Origin: Amborella trichopoda
Taxonomy: Eukaryota > Streptophyta > Magnoliopsida > Amborellales > Amborellaceae
NCBI RefSeq assembly: GCF_000471905.2
Contig: NW_006494943.1
Location: 923,485 to 987,484 of the forward strand
DNA length: 64,000 nt
Reading direction: 5' to 3'
Part shown: one piece after another, positions 32,850 through 44,416 of the stretch
Layout of the letters: each line of letters opens with the position of its first letter
Position numbering within the stretch: position 1 is the first letter of the stretch
Notes under the pieces: generated by a model
What the model saw: only the letters and a program-made list of their open reading frames with translations
Database searches by the model: none
What the model was told of the DNA's origin: nothing
Translations under genes and position numbers: made by a program

Positions 32850-33893
32850 TAGAGATAGATTGTGATAGAGTGCTTCGATATTTAATTTGGTGGATGCTGA
32901 AAAAGAAAATAGTCTTCAGACACAATATCGACTTGATGAGAGATCTGTATGTGAGAGTACTAACTAGTGGATAGTCAAATGAGTTTTCAGTGACAATAAG
33001 TCTACATCATGGGGTCAACATTGAGCCCATATCTCTTTGTCTTAGTTATGACGACTTAACCAGCACTTACAAGATGGGGTACCATGGTGTATGTTGTTCA
33101 CAAATAAACATAATTTGTTTGCTGAGATCTAAAGTGCCGTCAACACAAAGTTAGAGCTCTAGAAAGGTGCTCTAGAATTTAACTATATTAAAATTTGTTG
33201 AACTAAGACATAGTATATAGAATGCACGTTTAGCAATGATAGGAGAAAATACGAGAAAATAGTTAAGAATGCCATAAAAAAAATACAAAAAAGAGTGCAC
33301 TTTCGAAATCTTATCAATAATCTAAAAAAATAGAGAGATTGAGGATGATGCACATAGAATTAGAGTTGGCTTAGGGCCTTGGAGATGTGTAACCAAAGTT
33401 TTATGTGATTATTGTATACTAATAAAGCTTAAGGAAAGTTCTATAAGATAACTATAAGACCAATTTTTCTTTATAGGGCAAAATGTTGGGTGGTCATGAC
33501 ACAATAGACTCATAGGATGAGTGTACTTGAGATGAAGATGTTAAGATGGATGAGTGGCAAAACAAGAAGGGATAGAATTTGAAATGAATAAATTTGAAAG
33601 AATTTAGGTATGACTCTAATAGATGGTAAGATGATAGAAAGTAGATTTAGGTGGGCTGGCCATGTACAATGCAGCCCCAGTACAATACCTATTAGGAGGT
33701 GCTAGTTGGTTTAAGTGAATGACTAAAACAGAACAAAAGGTATGTCCAAAAGGACATTGTTGGAAGTACTGACAAAAGATATGAGGATTAATGACCAATT
33801 GAGGGTATGACTCTTGATAGAGCATAATGGCGGACTTGGATTTGTATAGCGGACCCTAAATAATTGGGAAAATGATGACGATGATTTTCGTAA
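32850..33893 (+). mobile_element. RTE-type LINE, 3' part
   Basis: Conceptual reading across short frames gives RTE RT landmarks in order: YDRV-like DRVLRYLIWWMLKKK, LHHGVNIEPISLCLSYD (usual HQGSTLSPYLF), then an LRHSIECTF-type block, KFYKITIRPIFLYRAKCW, QKMSVLEMKMLRWM, NLGMTLIDGKMIES, and RWAGHVQCSP. The 3' end is AAATGATGACGATGATT, matching the short 3' tandem repeats that replace poly-A in RTE elements. 5'-truncated (endonuclease and RT N-terminus missing) and broken by many stops. Distinct from the L1 LINE at 14.7 kb. Confidence 0.88.
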
Positions 33894-33921
33894 ACCTAAG
33901 CCTTTTAGACATCTCTGGATA

Positions 33922-34215
33922 AATTTATATAAGAAGTCACCTTATATTATAAAAGTAAGGTATACCTCAAAAACTTATTTGGAAAAGTTGTTTCTACACT
34001 AGAAAATCCTCCAATTGATCATCTCAACCTCGAGATGTATGAAAATGAATAAAAAAAAGATTTCAAGTCCCAAAATTAGTGTAATTTGTAACACATTATC
34101 TGAACCGGTATATTTTAAAGTATTAACACTTTATCTAAACAGTCTTTTTTTAAAGTTTTTATAGATTTGCTCGACCTGTACTATTCTTTTACCTTTAATT
34201 TTATAATTAGCGGTG
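33922..34215 (+). mobile_element. MITE family C, copy 3 (right end missing)
   Basis: Left end AATTTATATAAGAAGTCACC and AAGGTATACCTC. The core has CAATTGATCATCTCAACCTC then GAGATGTATGAAAATG, close to the ideal palindrome. The right terminal repeat is absent. Confidence 0.75.
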
Positions 34216-35239
34216 GAAATAGATACTCACTCCTTGATAAGGATTCCAACACTAGATCTGAATCTTAAGGTAGAGCTTGAAGATGCACCTTCCTTTGATT
34301 ATCTAAAGTTGAAGCCTAACACTCAAAAAATAGTTGAGAAGCCTTGTATTATACCGCACCTTACAAAAAAAAATGCTTGGAAAGTTGAATTACTCGTGTC
34401 CCTTCAAGTCATTCTTTCAAACCAAGAAGCCAAAGCCCAATGTTTATGAAAGTCGTGCACGCTAAACCTTTAATTTTTGGGGACTTTGGTTGTGAAATTT
34501 GTACCATTTAAAGAAGGGGAAATGATTTCATGTTGCCATGTCATTATAATAGTGAAAACATACTTTCAGATAATTATGTTTGTTGCATTTGTATATCCTA
34601 AATTTGTACAAACACTCTCTTTATCCCAACAATCAATGCGAAACAAAAAATCAGTTTGCACCTTAGATAAGGTAAAAATGAGTCCCCCTCAATCTGGACT
34701 GCTCATTTAGTGCATTTTAAGATCCAGGCCTTTAGGAAGTCAAAATAAATTTTTTATTTTTTAACATTGTTCTTCTAATGATAACAAACCTGTCTAAAAA
34801 TTTGGGGGAAAAAAAATCTGTGTAGATCTAAGCATCTTCCCAAACGAACAGCCTATGTTAAGTGGGTTGAGAAAATACTCTTTAGAGTGTATTTTCAAGT
34901 TTATTTTTTGTGTGATTGTTCATCAAATGGCACTAGCATAGTTTTTGAAGATTATTTCGCTATATTACTACAAAACTGTTGCATGAAATCACTCCCCAAG
35001 AAGAACTCCAAAATCCAATTTTTGTATAAATCGATTTTTAAATTCAAATGGTTTTTGGCCCCCCTTTTTTTTTCCGGAAAAATTACGTCTGTGCACAAAA
35101 AACTATGGAAGGATCCAAAATTTTGCCCATTTTACGTGGAAAACCTTTGTTTTTTTGTTTTTATTTTTTAAATTATGTCCGTTGGTCAGACATTCCAAAG
35201 ATTAGATGACTATTTTTTTTCCATTTTTGTTTTAAATTT
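34216..35239. other. Unassigned sequence with short open frames
   Basis: Open frames of 60-95 codons on plus (34213-34449, 34477-34710, 34887-35171) show no recognisable family motif; the first contains LDLNLKVELEDAPSFDYLKL. They could be remnants of a gene or transposon. No promoter or splice evidence. Confidence 0.35.
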
Positions 35240-35259
35240 ATGAAATTAGGAATATGTCC

Positions 35260-35332
35260 GAGGTTTAGATCCTGGGACTGCTTGGATTGTGTGAAAATTG
35301 TACAAGCCAAGCAGTCCAAGGTTCCAGACCTC
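35260..35332. repeat. 26-base inverted repeat hairpin
   Basis: GAGGTTTAGATCCTGGGACT...GCTTGG at 35260-35285 is imperfectly complementary to 35307-35332, with a 21-base loop. Further copies of the same words (CCAAGCGGT-type and CCTCAAACC/CCTCGAACA) continue to about 35470, making a cluster of hairpins. Confidence 0.75.
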
Positions 35333-35479
35333 AGACCGGTACCTAGACTGTGAAGTTCATAGTCTAGGGACCAATCTAAGGTGCAAACCTCAAACCGCTT
35401 GGCTTCCACAATCTTCACACAAGCCAAGAGGTCTGAGGATCCAAACCTCGAACAAGTACTTGGACTTCAAAAAGTTTTT

Positions 35480-35699
35480 AAAAAATTAAAGTGAAAAAAA
35501 AGGTCCAATATTTAGAACATAGAACCGAGTGGCAAAACTAAAGAAATAAAGAAGGGTGAAAAAAAGTAGTGGTCCGATGGAACATCAAGCTGGTATACCA
35601 CCCTGTAAATTTTAACAAAATTATAAATATTCTTTTTTTTCTTCTTTGTTTATTTCTTTTTTTTTTTCTGGCTTAGAACACTCACAAGTAGTCCATTAC
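35480..35699. other. AT-rich sequence
   Basis: No gene or known repeat family. Confidence 0.5.
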
Positions 35700-37480
35700 A
35701 ATAAATTGACTTGAAAAGAAATAAAGAAAAACAAATCTAAGATCTAAAACTTGATGCCTCCAAAACCACTATTTTATCAATCAAAGAAAACCACATGAGA
35801 ATAACAAAAGGTATAAGAAATAAATGTAGCAAGAAACAAGAAAAAGAGTGTCAGAGATTACCTCAATTGAGTTTATTACACACTACATCGAGTCACCACC
35901 TTCCAATGGTGTGGGATCAATGGTCAACTTTCAATCTCAAACACGGAAAAACAATTAAGCCAAACCCTCCAATGTAATAAGAACTCTTTTCAAAACTTAG
36001 ATCTCAAACTAAGGCTTTAACCTTGATAACCTAGTTGAAAGAGATGACATCTCATTACTTTGGGGTAGGAGATATGGGAGAGGGCAACCTTTTATATAGT
36101 GCTTACATGGAGTTGGTTTCTTAGGGTTTCAATAATTTGTTTCTTCTAGTGAGATTGAATGTGCATAATTGATCTCAGGTGACTTGTGGGGTGAGAGATA
36201 TGAGCCCTCCATTCCATAGATAGGCCATCAATATCATATGGAATGTGTTAGAACCTTTATCCCCAATTTTTTAAACCATTTTTTTCATCAATTAATTCAA
36301 ATATAAAAATATCAATAATAATATTACACTTTCCAATTTTGTATGCAAGCCTCCTCACACTTTCCATTATTTTGATTTGAACCTCCTTAAAATAAAAAAC
36401 TTTCTCAAAGCTCATTTTTTCCATATGGCTTGAGCCAGCCAAATAGAAAGTGTATGGGGTGGGGCGTGCCACCCTCTAGTGGCTTCCGTGGGCCCCACCA
36501 AATTGCCATGGTAGGCCCATATACTATTGGGCCTCCCATGCAACATTAAATTATTTAAAAATAAATTATAATTTTTAGAATTTCATAAAATCCCATTTCG
36601 AATATATAAATCAATGTAAAATCAATATATATGTTTTTATAAATCCAAACTTTATAAATAAAGTACCCAGAGATTTTTAAAAAAATTCAAATAACGATTT
36701 TAAAAATCAAATATCATTAAAACAAATATAATTAAATACTTTTGATGATAAATTGATCCATATGGTCTACGAATAAATAAATAAATACCGGGACACTTCA
36801 CCTTTTATTGTGAACTACGGTCTACATGTACTTAATCAAATCGACCCAGTGTTGCCCATGATCCACAGTCTATGCAGATGCTCATTAGAGGGTCACCAAA
36901 ATCTAGTCAATGGGTAAGGGGTCGTAATTTCAGTATGTGGATTTCAGGTTCTCTCCTAGAGACATACCAAAGTTACCTTGACCAAATGCAACCACAACTC
37001 TATGATGCATAGGGGTAATCTCTCGCACATGTACAAGCTTTACTCTGAAAAGTGGTTCGCTTTCTTGAAATGACTATCATATGTGTATGCTGTGTGATGG
37101 TACGCGGATTAGGCTTTAGCCCATGTCTCTGGAGGCTTCCATCACACACAAGGGCCACACAGTCCCTTGGCTCACTCATCCGGACATACACCGACCTCAT
37201 CAAGAAATAACCCATTATAACCTTTATCGGTTTAATCTCTATGTCAAGGTAACATGAGTTTTTTCCAACCGACAGACTTAGCATGTAAAACTCAGTCCGG
37301 TATCAGTAAACATCGTTTGCTTAATATAAGGACCACACTCCCACTGAATTCATATTTCATTATATCAAAATTTTAATTACAAGCACTCATAAGGCATTTA
37401 ATAGCTACACATACCCCACAGTTAACCCTACTTGAGCATAATTAGGCGTTTCAACCATATAAATTAGAAATAAGAAACAT
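35700..37480 (-). mobile_element. Candidate solo LTR or LTR fragment (Copia-like)
   Basis: On the minus strand the region reads like a long LTR. It starts with sequence such as ATTCAGTGGGAGTGTGGTCC and GTTACCTTGACATAGAG, then a TATA box in CACTATATAAAAGG (36089-36102 region), then a TC-rich stretch. There is no coding frame, and ends and target duplication were not resolved. Alternative: a promoter fragment of an unknown gene. As a fossil it has no internal genes here. Confidence 0.35.
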
Positions 37481-38229
37481 GAAAAAAGGCATCGACTTTA
37501 GACTTTCAAATGATATCTTTAAACTTTAAAGCAAGTCGTAATAGTCAATGGCTGCCCATTTTCTCATCCTTTTTTTTTTGACAAATTCCAAATTCCCTTT
37601 AAGAAAAGCACTAATCCATAATTGCTTTTTTTTTTACAATAACTATTTTACATTCTAAAAAGCAAGGGGAATAGTTTCTTTTGAAGTTTTGATACAACTC
37701 TCTATGACCATACCCTACGCTTTGCAACGTTTAGGAATCCGATGAATTCGTGGTATATGCTTTGAAATCCTTAAAGGCGTTCACACTAGAAAGAAAAACA
37801 CAAATTTGAAGGAAATACTTCATTGAAAATATGAGCAACTATAATGGTGTTTCCCAAATTTTCTATATTTTCATATTTGTTTTCTATATTTATGAGGGCC
37901 GAATCCGAGTAACTCGCTTAAGTCTGAGTGGACATGGCGAGTCACGGGACGCTGAACTAAATGTCCATTTTTTCGCAAGAACCAATGGTTTTGATTGATT
38001 TGGTCATAACATTTAAGATTTTTCACTCTCCTCATAAATTAGGTTAACTCTTGATCTTCACATGAGACCTAATAAGTTTGGTGGGCCCTTGTATGTGTGA
38101 GAATAATACAAATTTGGAATTTATTGATATTTTAATTTTATTTTAGGTAAAAATAAGATGTGCACTTTCTTAATATTTTTAGTTTTGTTATATTTTTTTA
38201 TTATATAGTTTTAAGTAAGATAATATTTG
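37481..38229. other. Unassigned intergenic sequence
   Basis: No gene motif. One GC-richer patch (37900-37965, CCGAATCCGAGTAACTCGC) has no recognised family. Confidence 0.5.
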
Positions 38230-38381
38230 TATATGCATATTATGAGACCATTTATTGTTGGCAAAAAGAAGTCATAAGGTTAGAAAAAATTTTATTTCGG
38301 ACTTTGTGCCCAACAACGATCAAGATGATTGTGATATTTTTATATCAAAAGTATATGGTCTCATTATATACATTTCTTTTA
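38230..38381 (+). mobile_element. MITE family A, shortened copy
   Basis: Left CATATTATGAGACCATTTAT and right GTATATGGTCTCATTATATA give clean inverted ends, but the core is only about 100 bases, so it is an internally deleted copy. Confidence 0.7.
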
Positions 38382-38436
38382 TAAAGAGGTTGGATTTGTA
38401 TTTCTATAATGCAGATAAATATCAAATTATTTAAGA

Positions 38437-38648
38437 AAGTATAGAATGAGACTATTTACCTTTTATACAAAGCGGTCACAATAATCTTGACCATTGGATG
38501 TAAAGTTGGGTGGCTACAATTATTCCATTGAACAAGCTCAAACTTTAAAAGAAATTTTTTCGAACTTTGTAACTCATCCAAGCTATCAAATAGTTATAAG
38601 GAATTGTGACCACCTTGTATAAAAGGTAAATGGTCTTATTGTATATAA
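38437..38648 (+). mobile_element. MITE family A, copy 4
   Basis: Left GAAAGTATAGAATGAGACTA and CAAAGCGGTCACAATAA. Right TTGTGACCACCTTGTATAAA and AAATGGTCTTATTGTATAT. Full length, with the best left terminus of the family. Confidence 0.85.
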
Positions 38649-39015
38649 TCATAATTATTTAATATCAATTAATAACGTATTTTCAGTAAAAATAAGAATA
38701 TGATACTTTTAAAATTTTTATTCATAATTAAAAACTTTTTATTATTTAGTCCCCTGTGTGGCCTAGTTTTTTTTTTTTTTTCTAGGAATCACTTAAGAGA
38801 GGAAACGTTAAATTCCAAAGTTCTCAAGGGTAATTGCTCTTTCTAAAAAATCTGAAATAAATTGATTGGGAAATCTGGAATATAGACAAATTTGTTAAAG
38901 AACCATCTAATAGATTAAGAGTGTGCGTTAATATATTGATTGTAATTTTTGTTTTCAAACTTCGAGGGTGTCGCGCCTTAACTTTATTCATCTAGAGAAA
39001 TAAGGAAAAAAACAA
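38649..39015. other. AT-rich sequence
   Basis: No gene or known repeat family. Confidence 0.5.
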
Positions 39016-39411
39016 TTCTTATAAGGGTGCAGTTGGCATACGGATGCGTCCGTAGCTGTAGAGGTACGGTGCACCTTCAAATTTTATAATGTTATATAAT
39101 TTTGATGTAAAATGTCTTAAGATTATCTCAAAATCTATTTTTATATCTAATTATAAAATTTTAAATTTAAAAAATGGTTAAAATCACGTAGATCTATAAA
39201 CATATGAAAATCTTGAAAATGGACGGTGTAGATAATATGCTGTAAAATGCACTATTTCTGAGACTTAAAATCTTTTTATTTTTCACGGTCATACATCTCG
39301 ATGCCGAGATGATCAATCATAGGGTTTTCAACATTAAAACTACCTTCTTCGATGTATTTTTGAGGTACATCCGTAGTTCTACATTATAAGGTTGCATCCA
39401 AAAGAACTCTT
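39016..39411 (+). mobile_element. MITE family C-like copy 4 with divergent ends
   Basis: Ends TTCTTATAAGGGTGCAGTTG and (inverse) ATTATAAGGTTGCATCCAAA differ from other family C copies, but the core is family B/C: GCACTATTTCTGAGACTTAA and CATCTCGATGCCGAGATGAT. About 396 bp. Confidence 0.7.
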
Positions 39412-39494
39412 AAATATTATAACCACATTTTGGTAATTTTTATTTTTTAAGTAATTTTTATATTATTTTTATTTGCATGAGTTAAGATTCACGC

Positions 39495-39851
39495 TAGGGT
39501 TGGCAATAGACAAGACCCGACCCGCGACCCAACGACTAGACCCGACCGCGTCCAAGTCCAAATATTGGACCTGAACACCATTTAGGTCTAGGTCCATGTG
39601 GACCTGACCCGAACTGTGTTATTATGTAAATAATATTTAATATATCATATTTAAATGAATATAACTATATATTTTAGTTATAATATTTAAATAATATATG
39701 TATATAATATTTAAAAATATATATATTATTTTTACTTTTGGGTTGGATTCAGGTCCAAGTTAGATAACTTTTCGGTCTACTTGGGTCCGAGTCCCCTATT
39801 TTATTTCGAATCCGGGTCCGGGTTAGCCAAACCTGACCCGTTGCCATCCTA
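39495..39851. mobile_element. hAT-type MITE (TAGGGTTGGCAA)
   Basis: Begins TAGGGTTGGCAATAGAC then GACCCGACCCGCGACC. Ends GGTCCGGGTTAGCC...ACCCGTTGCCATCCTA, inverted ends of the plant GGGTTGGCAA hAT MITEs. Flanks ATTCACGC and GTGCACAC match at 5 of 8 positions. The centre is (AT)-rich (ATAATATTTAAATAATATAT). Non-coding. Confidence 0.75.
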
Positions 39852-39960
39852 GTGCACACTCAAAATTCGGCCCAATTTGACTTCCAAAAATAAATAATTC
39901 ATATCTCACATGTTCCCATCCATCCAAATTCGACTAGAAGCCCATGAGCGAAGGAAGTAG

Positions 39961-40676
39961 TGTTGATTTGTCTTGTATTCCAAGATAAGTTTCAGTTAGG
40001 TTTTCATGTTTTGTTGGGACGTGAATCCTAAATTTTAGAAAACAAACATTTTTTGGATATCTATTTAGGTTTCCTATTTATTTGTGTAGAGCCTATTATT
40101 TAGGATCTAAGTTTGTGAATAAGTCTGACTTAGATTGGGATAAGGCCTTGAGTCCAAGATAAAGTTCCTTTTTTGATAAAGTTAGGAAAGTTGAACTTGG
40201 TTTGATCGTACTTGTCTTTGGGGCTTTACTCTCTCTATATAAAGGTGCTTTTTTAGAGAGAGAAAACATATGTGGAAAAAGTAGGCTATACGTGGTGCAC
40301 TTTTGGGTTTGTCCTCTCTTATTGAGATATATTATAGAGAGAAAGTGCATAGAAAAAAATAGAGGGAAACTTTTTGGGGTTTTTGCAAAGAGATAAAATT
40401 GTAGAGAAGAAGGCTTTGTAGGAGATTGAGTCTCTGGTTCTCTTAAGTAAGTTGCCTTGGAATTTTTTATCTTTGATTTAGTAAAAAATATCGATCGTAT
40501 TCGCCCGTAGATGTAGTCACAATTGTGACGAACCACGTAAATCCTGATGTTCTTTTTATGTTATTTATTTTCTGCTTTATTGTTATTGCTTGTTGCTTGT
40601 TTTTTTGTCGATTATTTTTCTTGTACTTTATTTGCCAAAAATCAACCCGTCGGGTTTAGAGCTTCCGCGCACAACA
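39961..40676 (+). repeat. Copia left LTR
   Basis: 716 bases beginning TGTTGATTTGTC and ending GCGCACAACA, so the ends form TGTTG/CAACA. A TATA box (CTATATAAAGG, about 40235-40245) lies mid-LTR and would mark U3/R. It aligns along its whole length with the right LTR, which is about 40 bases longer because of one length difference. The antisense frame 40096-40536 is chance. Confidence 0.95.
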
Positions 40677-40678
40677 AG

Positions 40679-40692
40679 TGGCATTACAGCTC
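40679..40692 (+). promoter_or_regulatory. Copia primer-binding-like site
   Basis: TGGCATTACAGCTC, two bases after the LTR, matches the initiator-Met tRNA complement TGGTATCAGAGC at 9 of 12 positions. Its position fits priming of minus-strand DNA. Confidence 0.6.
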
Positions 40693-40709
40693 GGTTTGGA
40701 GTTGTCAGT

Positions 40710-41594
40710 ATGGTGGTAAAAGTTCCGAATGCAAAATATGAGGTAGAGAAATTTGATGGCAAAAATAATTTTGCAATTTCAATGTTTGGGATTTGCTAAT
40801 GCAACAAGGTTTACATAAAGCTCTGAAAGGAAAGTCGAAGAAACCAGAATCCATGTCTAATGAGGACTGAGAAGACTTAGATGTGAGGGCTATGAGCACT
40901 ATTCGATTGTGATTATCGAGTGAAATGTTATTTAATACTATCAATGAGGATAAACCTTGAGAGTTTGAATATGACGAAGTCCCTCACAAATCAACTGTTT
41001 TTTAAGTAAAAATTGTACACCCTATGGATGAATGAAGGTACAGATATCTATGAACACCTAAATTATTTTAATAAAATTATTTGTGAATTATTAAATATTG
41101 GTGTTAAAATGGATGATGATGATGAGACTATAATTTTATAATCCTTACTCTCTCATTCTTATGAGCATCTAATCACAACATTGCTTTATAGAAAAGATAC
41201 CACAGAGATGGAGGATGTGACTTCGACTCTTTTCTCTAACGATTTGAAAAAGAGACAAGATAATGCTCAACCACATGTAGATGGCTTAGTGGTTAGAGGG
41301 AGATTTGTTGAGAGAAGTGGAAAGAGACATGAAAAATTAGTCTAGATCCAAATCCAAATCAAGAAAAAGTAATATTTATTGTAATTACTGCAAAAAAAAG
41401 GGCATGTTATGAATGATTGTTGGAAACTTAAAGAGAAAGAAAGACGAGCTTTTGAAGCAGCCGATATAGTTCATGGAAGCTCGATAAGTGGAACAGATAA
41501 TGTGTTATCAGTCTCGACAAATTGTGAAAACTCTAAAGACTCGTGGGTTCTTGATTCAGGATGTTCCTATCATATGTGCCCTTATCAAGATTGA
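40710..41594 (+). pseudogene. Copia gag and protease fossil
   Basis: Gag begins near an ATG at 40710 (VVKVPNAKYEVEKFDGKNNF), with a typical QQGLHKALKGKSKKPESM stretch. It has a nucleocapsid knuckle in the YCKKKGHVMNDCWKLKEKE region near 41385-41430. Protease follows as SWVLDSGCSYHMCP (D-S-G active site, about 41540-41580). Part of the broken polyprotein. Confidence 0.85.
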
Positions 41595-41929
41595 TTCACC
41601 ACATACAAGAGCATTGATGGTGGATCAGCTTTGATGGGGAATGATGCAGCTTGCAAGACCATTGGTGTTGTGACAATTGCTATCAAGATGTATATAATGA
41701 AGTTGTCAGAACCATGACTAATGTTAGACACGTTCTAGATTTGAAAAAAATATTATTTCTCTGGGTACCTTAGATTCCAATGGCTGCAAATTTGTTGGAG
41801 AAGGCGGAGTTATGAAGATTCTTAAAAGTGCTCTGGTTGTATGAAAGGCAAAAAGATCATACTGAATTTATATGTATTGTTTGGAAATACTATCACAAAT
41901 AGAGCAACAATTTCCATATATGATGATGG

Positions 41930-42950
41930 TGATTTTGACTTGACTCAGTTATGACATATGCAATTGGGCCACATGGGTGAGAAAGGTTTAGTGGAACTTA
42001 GCAAACACAAATTGACCAATGGCGTGAAGAAATGCAAGCTGGACTTCTGTGAGCACTGTATTTATGATAAGCAATGTAGGGTGTAGTTTCGCACGTCAGA
42101 ACATACCATAAAAGGTATTCTTGACTATATTCATTCAGATGTTTGGGACCCTGCATCAGTTGTCTCAAAAAGTGAATCTCTATACTTTGTTTCATTCATA
42201 GATGATTTCTCTAAGAAGGTGTAGATTTACACATTGAAGAAAACTGCAAATGTATTTGATACATTCAAGCAATAGTCGAAAGACAGACTGGAAAGAAGGT
42301 CAAATGCTTGAGGACTGATAATAGTAGAGGATACACTTTCATCGGAATTTGTAAATTTTTGCAAGAGCGAATGAATTCTTCATCACTTCACCACTCTGAA
42401 GACATCGCAACAGAATGGAGTTGCTGAGCGCATGAACATGACACTTCTAGAGAAGGCCTGCAACATGTTGAGTAATGCTGGTTTGTCAAAAGACTTTTGG
42501 GCTGAGGCGGTCAATACAGCGTGTTACATCTTCAATAGGTCACCATCTATAACAATAGATTACAAAACACCAGAAGAGGTATGGTCCGGTAAACCTGCTG
42601 CTTATTCCCATTTAAGAAGTTTTGTTTGTCATGCTTATGTTCATGTGAATGATGATAAGTTGAGTCCAAGGTGAAAGAAGTATATTTTGCTTGGTTATGC
42701 ATATGGGATTAAAGGCTATAGAATGTGGTGCTCAGATCCTAAGTCGCATAAGTTTATTGTTAGTTATGATGTTAAGTTTGATGAATCTATCATGTTAAAG
42801 CACATTCAAAATTGTGCTGAAAAGGAAAATTGCAACAATAATGATGCAATTGAGGTAGAGTTGACAACTCCAAAAAATACTCCAAATTATGTGCCAAAAA
42901 TTCCCTATGAGAGAGTGGAGGAAGATGTTGACCATGAGGAGGTCATTGAA
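41930..42950 (+). pseudogene. Copia integrase fossil
   Basis: Contains the GAG-pre-integrase HMGEKGLVELSKH region, then DYIHSDVWGP-like core, and a frame at 42432-42674 with MNMTLLEKACNMLSNAGLSK then FWAEAVNTACYIFNRSPS, the usual Copia integrase C-terminal core. The 42687-43166 frame continues with GYAYGIKGYRMWCSD. Integrase would insert the cDNA. Broken. Confidence 0.88.
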
Positions 42951-43179
42951 TCTACTCCACTTGAGGAAGAGCCTCAGATTGGAAAGGGAAAGAGAATAAA
43001 AAAGCTAGTTGTACGGTATAGTTTTGAGGACATGATGCCTTATTCATTGGCTGCCATAAGCCACGAACCATCTACTTTTAAGGAAGCTACACATGATAGT
43101 GACAGTATCAGGTGGAGTGAAGTCATGGATGAAGAAATGAAATCTCCTAAGAAGAATCATACTTAGGATCTCGGGAAGT

Positions 43180-44416
43180 TGCCTAAAGGCAAGAGAGCTA
43201 TTGGTTGTAAATGAGTTTATAAGAAGAAAGATGGGCCACCTGAGACTGGTGGTGATTGGTTTAAAGCACGGTTGGTCGCAAAATGTTTTGCGCAGAAAGT
43301 AAGTGTTGTATATAATGAGATTTTCTCTCTTGTTGTAAAACACACTACTATTCGGGTTTACACTAGCAATGGTTGCATTGTTTGATTTGGAGTTAAAATA
43401 GCTTGATGTTAAGACTGCATTCCTTCATAGAGAGTTAGAATAACAGATTTATATGACTTAGCCAGAAGGGTTTATTGTTAAAGAAAATGAGGACTATATC
43501 AGCAAGTTGAGGAAGTCGTTGTATGGCCTAAAGAAATCTCCTAGGTAGTGGCACAAACGTTTTGATACGTCCATGATTAGACACGGGTATGTCAGAAGTA
43601 AGTATGACAATTGTGTCTATTTTAAAAAATTTACTGATGGTTCGTTCATCTATTTATTGCTTTATGTAGATGATATTCTTATTGCTGCAAATAATTCTTT
43701 AAAAATCAGTAAATTGAGGACTTAGCGTGTCAGAGAATTTGAAATGAAAGATTTAGGTTCAGCAAAAAAAATTTTGGGTATGAAGATTTGTAGAGATCGA
43801 AAGTTGGGTAAATTATGGCTATCTTAGAAGAAGTACATTGATAAGGTCCTTGCTAGATTCGGGATGAAAATTTCAAAGCCTGTGGATACTCCTCTTGCTA
43901 TACATTTCAGATTGTCCGCAACATTATCTCCAAGTTCAAATGTTGAAAAGGAATACATGTCACGTGTTCCTGTGCGAGTGCAGTTGGAAGTCTTATGTAT
44001 GCAATGGTTTGCACTTGTCCAGATATTTTTCATGCCGTTAGTGTTGTTAGCAAGTATATGACTAATATAAGAAAGGAGCATTGACATGCGGTAAAATGGA
44101 TTCTGCTTTACTTAAAGGGTACATCAGATGTGGGTCTGATGTTTGATAGCGATAACAAGTTTGGTGACAAGATTGTTGGTTATATTGATGCTGACTTTGC
44201 AGGTGATTTGAACTGTAGGAGATCTATTACAAGTTATGTGGTTACACTTGCAAGAGCTCCAATCAGTTGGAAGTGGATGCTACAAACCGTTGTTGCCTTG
44301 TCTACGACTGAACCAGAATACAGGCCTGTTGCTGAGGCATAAAAGAAGCCATTTGGCTTAGAGGGCTTGTAAGCGATTTACACTTACGACATGATGATAT
44401 TGTTATTTATTGTGAC
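43180..44416 (+). pseudogene. Copia reverse transcriptase and RNase H fossil
   Basis: RT frames carry KLRKSLYGLKKSPRQWHK-like and YLLLYVDDILIAA (about 43650-43690). RNase H follows at 44130-44342 with GYIDADFAGDLNCRRSITSY and WKWMLQTVVALSTTEPEY. The final part of RNase H is displaced past the hAT-like insertion. Broken fossil. Confidence 0.9.

Noticed and set aside
40096-40536. 146-codon minus-strand frame
   Set aside because: Antisense within the Copia left LTR; partly repeated in the right LTR at 47639-48077; chance frame.
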